NCBI GenBank assembly: GCA_001830425.1
Contig: MIAA01000036.1
Location: forward strand, 1-54,709
DNA: 54,709 nt
Direction of reading: 5' to 3'
DNA from: Rhodospirillales bacterium RIFCSPLOWO2_02_FULL_58_16
Lineage (GTDB): Bacteria > Pseudomonadota > Alphaproteobacteria > Rhodospirillales > 2-02-FULL-58-16
Part shown: positions 50,333 through 54,709 of the stretch, in pieces
Numbering within the stretch: the stretch's first letter is position 1
Layout: every line of letters starts with the position of its first letter
Notes under the pieces: model-generated
What the model saw: the letters and a program-made list of their open reading frames with translations, nothing else
Databases searched by the model: none
What the model was told of the DNA's origin: nothing
Translations under genes and position numbers: made by a program

Positions 50333-50944
50333 TCAGACGGCTTTCCCTGAGTCCAGGCCTTCCCATTTGGCGCTTTTAACCGCCAGATCAGGATGAGAAA
50401 CAAGGCAGTGCCAGACGACCGCCTGGAAGGCTTCGGCATGGGGCGTAATGTGATTGGGGGCGACGGTGGGAATCACCACCACTTCATCGCCCGCGCTTTT
50501 GGTATAGCCGCCGTCGCGGCCGACCACGCCGAGCACCGTCATGGCCCGCGCCTTGGCGAATTTTACCGCCTGCACGATATTGGCGCTGACGTTGCGCTCC
50601 AGATCGCCGCCGCCGACCGAGAATACCATCAAGGCGTCGTTCCTGTCGGCGCGGCTGGTTTCCAGCCAGGCGGAATAGACCGTCTCCCAGCCTTCATCGT
50701 TGGTGCGCGCCGTCAATTCCGAGACATTATCCACCGGCGTGTAGGCTTCGATGGCGCACAGCTTACGAAAATCGTTGACGGCGTGGCTGCAATTGGCCGC
50801 GCCGCCGCCTACTCCGACAAGGAACAGCCGCCCTCTCCGCTCACGCAGACCCTTCAGGGCGACGGCCATGCGTTCCACTGATTGAGGATCGATGGCGGCG
50901 GCGATTTCCGCCGTCTGTTTAAGAAAATCTTTTACATGGCCCAT
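50333..50944 (-). CDS. SIS-domain phosphosugar isomerase (GmhA-like)
   Basis: A 203-aa SIS protein related to sedoheptulose-7-phosphate isomerase: LFLVGVGGGAANCSHAVNDFRKL, the sugar-binding MVFSVGGGDLERNVSANIVQAVKFAK, and the C-terminal HITPHAEAFQAVVWHCL with His/Glu candidates for catalysis. The GmhA motif GNGGSAADAQH is altered to GVGGGAANCSH, so substrate or activity may differ. Encoded upstream of the GmhB-like phosphatase, together a partial heptose set, and 2 bases after the ABC permease. Confidence 0.8.
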   Translation of the reverse strand: MGHVKDFLKQTAEIAAAIDPQSVERMAVALKGLRERRGRLFLVGVGGGAANCSHAVNDFRKLCAIEAYTPVDNVSELTARTNDEGWETVYSAWLETSRADRNDALMVFSVGGGDLERNVSANIVQAVKFAKARAMTVLGVVGRDGGYTKSAGDEVVVIPTVAPNHITPHAEAFQAVVWHCLVSHPDLAVKSAKWEGLDSGKAV

Positions 50945-50946
50945 AA

Positions 50947-52140
50947 TTATCCTCCGAAAATAAGTTCCTCACGCGCATAAAGACCGGCGGCGCAAGCAAT
51001 AAGAACAAGCGCCAGGGCGGTTGACGACGACATGGAAATCACGACGTTAAGCAACTCAACCGATTCGCCGCGCACAAACTGACCAAGCAACAAGGTCTGG
51101 CTGAAAGTAGGAATTGCCATCATCCACTTCTCGGCTTCAACAGGCGACAATACCATAACCAGACCGGGCAGAGCCGGCGCCAGCGGCAGCAATCCCAGAT
51201 AAGTCTGGGCCTCCTTGAAGCTGCGGGTAACGGTGGCGATGATGAACTGCGCCCCCACCGCCAGCATCATCAGCGGCGCTAACGTCATTATGATCCCAAG
51301 CAACGTGGGGATGGATAGTATTTGCGCGAACGGCGAATCCGGTCCTCCCATCGTATTGAACACCATCTTGAAGGCGGCCAGTTGAACCAACACCGCCACT
51401 GCCGTGAACAGCAGCGCCGCGAGAAACTTGCCGAGCATCAGTCCCCACCGTTCTATGGGGTTGATAAGCAACGGCTCCAGCGACCCCCGTTCCCGCTCCC
51501 CCGATGTGGTGTCGATAGCCAGATAGACGCCGCCCATAAACACGTTGAAGATGATCAACGGCGGCACCATGAATAATAAAATATCGGTAATATGGGTGAT
51601 TGCCCCGACATTGACGCTGTCAATGGAAAGCGGCCGCAAAACCTTCATGTCGATATCTTCGTCGGCGAGACGCCGCCCCCAGATTAAAATGTTAAAGCCG
51701 CCGAGAAGGGAGGCGACGCGATTGAGAGCCGTCAGGCCGGGCAACCGCGACGGATTGGAAATCACCTGCACCGAAGCCGTGCGCCCGGCGTCAAACATCT
51801 CGGAGAAATTTCCGCTGATCGCCAGCACAATGTTCACCCTGCCGAGGCGTACGGATTCTCGCGGGTCTTTGGGCGCCGGGGCAATCACAACCCCTTTGTC
51901 TTCAAGATAGGCGATGAGAGCGGGGCCATATTCGGCGCCCTGAACATGGAGGGTGAATTTCGACTCGCCCTCGCCGCCGCCGGAAACCACGGAGGCCGCC
52001 ATCGTCATCATCAGGCCGAGAAGAATCGGCCCCATCAGCGGATAAATCAACGCCACCAGCAGGGAGCGCCGGTCGCGGATGTTGTCTTTTACCTCCTTGG
52101 CGAAAACGATGATGATGCGGCGCCACATGTCGGTCACCAC
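50947..52140 (-). CDS. ABC-2-type transporter permease (NatB-like)
   Basis: A 397-aa membrane protein with an N-terminal TM (SLLVALIYPLMGPILLGLMMTMAA), an extended periplasmic domain (~60-175), then five or so TM helices (ILLFMVPPLIIFNVFMGGVYLAI and following), as in ABC-2/NatB exporters. It overlaps the ATPase gene by seven bases. The cargo is unknown; gene context (heptose-like and methyltransferase genes) would fit export of a polar envelope component, but Na+ or drug export is also possible. Confidence 0.84.
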   Translation of the reverse strand: MVTDMWRRIIIVFAKEVKDNIRDRRSLLVALIYPLMGPILLGLMMTMAASVVSGGGEGESKFTLHVQGAEYGPALIAYLEDKGVVIAPAPKDPRESVRLGRVNIVLAISGNFSEMFDAGRTASVQVISNPSRLPGLTALNRVASLLGGFNILIWGRRLADEDIDMKVLRPLSIDSVNVGAITHITDILLFMVPPLIIFNVFMGGVYLAIDTTSGERERGSLEPLLINPIERWGLMLGKFLAALLFTAVAVLVQLAAFKMVFNTMGGPDSPFAQILSIPTLLGIIMTLAPLMMLAVGAQFIIATVTRSFKEAQTYLGLLPLAPALPGLVMVLSPVEAEKWMMAIPTFSQTLLLGQFVRGESVELLNVVISMSSSTALALVLIACAAGLYAREELIFGG

Positions 52141-52862
52141 CCCGCTTCGCCGCCGGTGACGTCCAGAAACATTTCCTCCAGGTCCGGTTTGCCGGTTTGT
52201 TCAAGCAACTCCGCCGGGGTTCCACAAGCGGCAATTTTGCCGTGGGCGATAATAACGATACGGTCGCAGATGGCCGCCACCTCCCGCATGATGTGACTGC
52301 AAAACAGCACGCATCGACCCTGGTCGCGGATATTGCGGATCAGACGGTGGACGGCGCGGGAGCTTGCGATATCAAGGCCGTTTGTCGGCTCATCCAGCAA
52401 CAGGTTGGGCGGCTCGTGAACCAGGGCGCGGGCCAAGGCGACCTTGCGGGCCTGACCCTTGGAAAATCCTTTGGCGCGGCGGTCGGCGAACTCACCCAGT
52501 CCCAGGGTCTCGACCAGCTTGTCGATGCGGTTTTCCAGTTCAGCGCCGTCCAGGCCGTGCAGGCGGCCATAATAGCGGACATGCTCGCGGGCGGTGAGCC
52601 GGGGATAGAGACCCCGGCTGTCGGGCAGTACGCCGATGCGCTGCTGAACCGAGCGTCGGTCGGCAACGACATCAAACCCGTCCACCCTGGCGTTCCCCGA
52701 ATCGGGACGCATCACCGTATAGATAATACGCAGCGCCGTAGTCTTGCCGGCGCCGTTAGGGCCGATCAGTCCGGTCACCTCGCCGTTGCGGGCGGTGAAA
52801 TCGACGCCGTCAAGCGCGGCTACCGATTTGAAGGACTTGCGAAGAGCGGTTACCTCAATCAT
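52134..52862 (-). CDS. ABC transporter ATP-binding protein (NatA-like)
   Basis: A 242-aa ATPase: Walker A GPNGAGKTT, Q-loop region GVLPDSRGLYPRLTARE, signature FSKGQARKVALARAL, Walker B LLLDEPTNGLD, and switch His (CSHIMREV). The signature is FSKGQ rather than LSGGQ, a variant seen in NatA-type exporters. Partner of the permease at 50947 by overlap. Coupled to the methyltransferase gene upstream by a 4-base overlap. Confidence 0.9.
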   Translation of the reverse strand: MIEVTALRKSFKSVAALDGVDFTARNGEVTGLIGPNGAGKTTALRIIYTVMRPDSGNARVDGFDVVADRRSVQQRIGVLPDSRGLYPRLTAREHVRYYGRLHGLDGAELENRIDKLVETLGLGEFADRRAKGFSKGQARKVALARALVHEPPNLLLDEPTNGLDIASSRAVHRLIRNIRDQGRCVLFCSHIMREVAAICDRIVIIAHGKIAACGTPAELLEQTGKPDLEEMFLDVTGGEAGW

Positions 52863-54250
52863 GACGACGCCTCGCGCGCATCAAACCAAATCAGCTTGCG
52901 CCCGCTCGGTTCCAGCGTCCCTGATTTAATAATGCGGGCGCGCCGACTTAAAGCTTCGCTGAAATTTTCCATAGCGTAGTCGTTAAAGATATCGTCGCGT
53001 AACTGCAACATGCGCTGAATTTGAGGATCGCTTTTGGGCGCGAACTCGATGACGCCGGTCGGCGCGATTGATATCAAAAGGCCGATAATGCCGTTCAGCG
53101 GCGCGTTATGGGTAATCGCCAAATGATGGACGAAGGCCAGCGCCAGCACCGCCTCGGCCGGCCCCCGCTCGAACCAGCCCATGCGCTCCGCCTGATTCCA
53201 TCCCTGGGCCGGCGAGGGATTGGCGGCATTGCCGAACAACGGCGTAAAGGCGATCCCTGACTGATCGGCGGCGGTGAAGGCGATATCGAGGGCGTTCTGG
53301 TCCATGTCCCAACCGACGGCGCGCCCGGCGCCGCTATCCAGCGCCGCTTTTGAAAATTCTCCCGTGTTGCATCCCATGTCCCACAGCATGGCGGGGCGCA
53401 CGGCCTCGCAAAATTCGGCGACGAAGGCTTTCTTGGCGCCGGTCTCGGCGTCAGAGTACGACTTGAAAGTTTCATATTCCCGCCACTGAGTCCCGCTCCT
53501 GTCGCCCGGCTTCAGACCGGATATCCAAGTCCGCAATTTTCTCAACATTCTACGCAAGGCGGACAGGGGAAACGTCCGGTTCCCGATGTCCTGCCTGCTG
53601 ATTTCGAGGCCGCCGCCGTCAGACGGCCCCAAAGCCGCCTGAAGAACGACATGGGTGAGGATATTCCCGGAAAAGAAATGGCGCGGCGAAAGCATCCGCC
53701 GCAATTCCTCCGTCGGGATTCCTTCCAGACTGCCGCGAAACCAGTCGTTATGAGGGATGGCGAACAGCGAGCGCAGCAACAGCGGATTTAGAAACTGCCG
53801 GCAGAATTGCCGATAGCCCAGCCAGAATTCTCCCTGCCGGTAACGCCGGAAGGAAAGGGCATCAATGAAAATCGGTCGGCTGCCGATGAACTGCACGTTG
53901 TAGGCGGAAGCGTCCGACAGGGTCATCCCCTTGTCCAGGGCCGACAGGTGAACATCCAGATGCAGCAGCGCCGCCGATTTCAACGCCGTAAAACACCATT
54001 CGTAGGGGTAGGAAATAAAGGGCAGGCGCGGATGCTCCAGGACATAATGCGCGTCTTGCCGGATATCCGCATCGACCTTCCACGCATCGACCATGCGACC
54101 GGCGGCGACAAGCTCATCCAGCAATCCGCAATCATGGAGAAAGTCAAAGTCTTCCGCCGCCGCTTTGCCGACCGTTCGCAATATCCGCCCGTCAACGTGA
54201 AAGACCGTGCCGGCAACATCGCGAAACGACCCCGGATCGGCTTCAATCAT
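52859..54250 (-). CDS. NoeA-like SAM-dependent methyltransferase
   Basis: A 463-aa two-part protein. The N-terminal ~260 residues carry DASAYNVQFIGSRPIFIDALSFRR and WLGYRQFCRQFLNPLLL, blocks of the nodulation NoeA-like family. The C-terminal part is a class I methyltransferase: MLWDMGCNTGEFSKAAL (motif I) and AVGWDMDQNALDIAF. It appears to methylate a sugar or lipid in such pathways; the acceptor here is unknown. First large gene of the unit followed by the ABC pair. Start overlaps the small membrane gene by eight bases. Confidence 0.8.
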   Translation of the reverse strand: MIEADPGSFRDVAGTVFHVDGRILRTVGKAAAEDFDFLHDCGLLDELVAAGRMVDAWKVDADIRQDAHYVLEHPRLPFISYPYEWCFTALKSAALLHLDVHLSALDKGMTLSDASAYNVQFIGSRPIFIDALSFRRYRQGEFWLGYRQFCRQFLNPLLLRSLFAIPHNDWFRGSLEGIPTEELRRMLSPRHFFSGNILTHVVLQAALGPSDGGGLEISRQDIGNRTFPLSALRRMLRKLRTWISGLKPGDRSGTQWREYETFKSYSDAETGAKKAFVAEFCEAVRPAMLWDMGCNTGEFSKAALDSGAGRAVGWDMDQNALDIAFTAADQSGIAFTPLFGNAANPSPAQGWNQAERMGWFERGPAEAVLALAFVHHLAITHNAPLNGIIGLLISIAPTGVIEFAPKSDPQIQRMLQLRDDIFNDYAMENFSEALSRRARIIKSGTLEPSGRKLIWFDAREASS

Positions 54251-54455
54251 CGGGTTTTTGCCGCTTGCCGGGAGCGGACTTGAAAAAGGAAATAATCCGG
54301 CGCCAGTAGAGCTTAAGCACTACCGCCGCGCCGGCCGCGCCGCCAAGAATCATTTGCAGCAGGATGCTGCCGGTGCCGGGATCAAGATAGGCATGGGCCG
54401 GATCGCCCGGCGCCGGCGCCATCACAAAAATGGCGGCGAAAAGAATGATCCGCAT
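54243..54455 (-). CDS. Small membrane protein with AYLDPGTGS motif
   Basis: A 70-aa protein: signal or TM segment (IILFAAIFVMAPAP), the conserved-looking AYLDPGTGSILLQ, a second TM (MILGGAAGAAVVLKLYWRRI) and a basic tail. The YLDPGTG motif occurs in small proteins found beside envelope-polysaccharide and NoeA-like genes. Start ATG at 54455 (GAGAG upstream); the frame extending to 54614 is not supported. The stop overlaps the start of the methyltransferase gene, so they are coupled. Confidence 0.7.
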   Translation of the reverse strand: MRIILFAAIFVMAPAPGDPAHAYLDPGTGSILLQMILGGAAGAAVVLKLYWRRIISFFKSAPGKRQKPDD

Positions 54456-54508
54456 CGTTTTGCTCTCACTTGGACAAGACGGCAAAGGTATCATATGTTC
54501 GGCTGACC

Positions 54509-54673
54509 ATGAAACGTATTCTCCACAGCCTTGTTCTGCTCGCCGCGTTGCCGGCGGCGGGGATCGCCCAAGCGGATGACGAGAAGATTCTCGAATTTGA
54601 AAGCCGCATTTCAATCAACGCCGACGCGACGGTAATAATCAGTCGACCGTTAATAAGCCGGGTTGAGTGCTGA
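54509..54673 (+). pseudogene. Short exported frame at the window edge, possibly a broken DUF2207-like gene
   Basis: 54 codons: a good signal peptide (KRILHSLVLLAALPAAGIAQA), then DDEKILEFESRISINADATVIIS, which resembles the start of DUF2207-type membrane proteins (a strand like ILxFxSxIxVNxDGxxxV). The frame stops at 54671-54673. The remaining bases give no continuation in this frame, so a truncated or frameshifted gene is suspected; a genuine short peptide is the alternative. Only 36 bases of window follow. Confidence 0.4.
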
Positions 54674-54709
54674 TTGAGGCATTATTACGACCCATATGGC
54701 GGCGATGAT

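Noticed and set aside
1-54709. tRNA, rRNA, CRISPR or intact IS element
   Set aside because: No cloverleaf-ending CCA-type sequence, no regular repeat-spacer array and no transposase frame were found by reading; a covariance-model scan was not possible.

Overview
The window looks like chromosomal DNA of an alphaproteobacterium, most likely a Rhodospirillales-type denitrifier. The taxonomic markers are a SciP/DUF1153 cell-cycle regulator, an alphaproteobacterial-type RpoH, ParE and MlaA, dense palindromic intergenic repeats, and high GC with strong GGAGG ribosome sites. No rRNA, tRNA, CRISPR array or intact insertion sequence was seen. Several short inverted-repeat (MITE-like) elements are present.

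Layout. (1) 0-16.9 kb is mostly housekeeping: parE, a metallophosphoesterase, a cyclic-nucleotide-gated K+ channel, gmk-yicC, a DEAD-box helicase, a YbaK deacylase, methyltransferases, sciP, ygfZ, a diheme cytochrome, a TPR protein, an SDR-MOSC pair, and two accessory genes (GIY-YIG and NYN nuclease folds). (2) 17-27.2 kb is a nitrite-reduction locus. A tightly coupled minus-strand operon, nirE-nirC-nirF-nirD-nirL-nirG-nirH-nirJ-nirN plus a lipoprotein, makes and inserts heme d1. It diverges from nirS (cytochrome cd1 nitrite reductase) and a diheme cytochrome c. Two ~180-bp copies of one repeat, in inverted orientation, flank this block at 12.6 and 27.2 kb. (3) 27.4-33.6 kb is an unusual respiratory module: a cupredoxin, a membrane protein of unknown function, a fusion of diheme cytochrome b, 2x[4Fe-4S] ferredoxin and an MvhD-like domain, a SCO protein, and a heme-copper oxidase-type complex (subunits I and II, plus a previously unlisted 55-aa membrane subunit). 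Subunit I lacks the usual active-site tyrosine motif. Next to nirS it is best explained as an alternative, CuA-containing NO reductase. (4) 33.7-35.7 kb: prfC and a CheY-like regulator.

(5) 35.9-48.5 kb is the most intriguing region. It encodes a PEP mutase fused to a PntC-like nucleotidyltransferase, a phosphonopyruvate decarboxylase, three CDP-alcohol phosphatidyltransferase-family enzymes (one lacking the last catalytic aspartate), an HpnN/MMPL-type RND lipid exporter, an HpnL-like flippase-fold protein, an HpnM/MlaC-like lipid carrier and MlaA. I read this as a candidate phosphonolipid synthesis and envelope-trafficking system. That is inference: no lipid product is visible from sequence, and no aminoethylphosphonate transaminase is encoded here. 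(6) 48.6-54.7 kb: rpoH, a GmhB-like phosphatase and GmhA-like SIS protein, an ABC-2 exporter, a NoeA-like methyltransferase, a small membrane protein and a short, possibly broken gene at the edge.

How they fit together: the nir operon supplies heme d1 to NirS, which makes NO in the periplasm. The adjacent cupredoxin, c-type cytochromes and CuA-bearing oxidase-like complex would carry electrons to NirS and remove NO. The b/FeS/MvhD fusion may feed or drain the quinone pool. The phosphonate block would provide a CMP-activated phosphonate head group for transfer to a lipid, with the RND, flippase and Mla-type proteins moving the lipid across the envelope.
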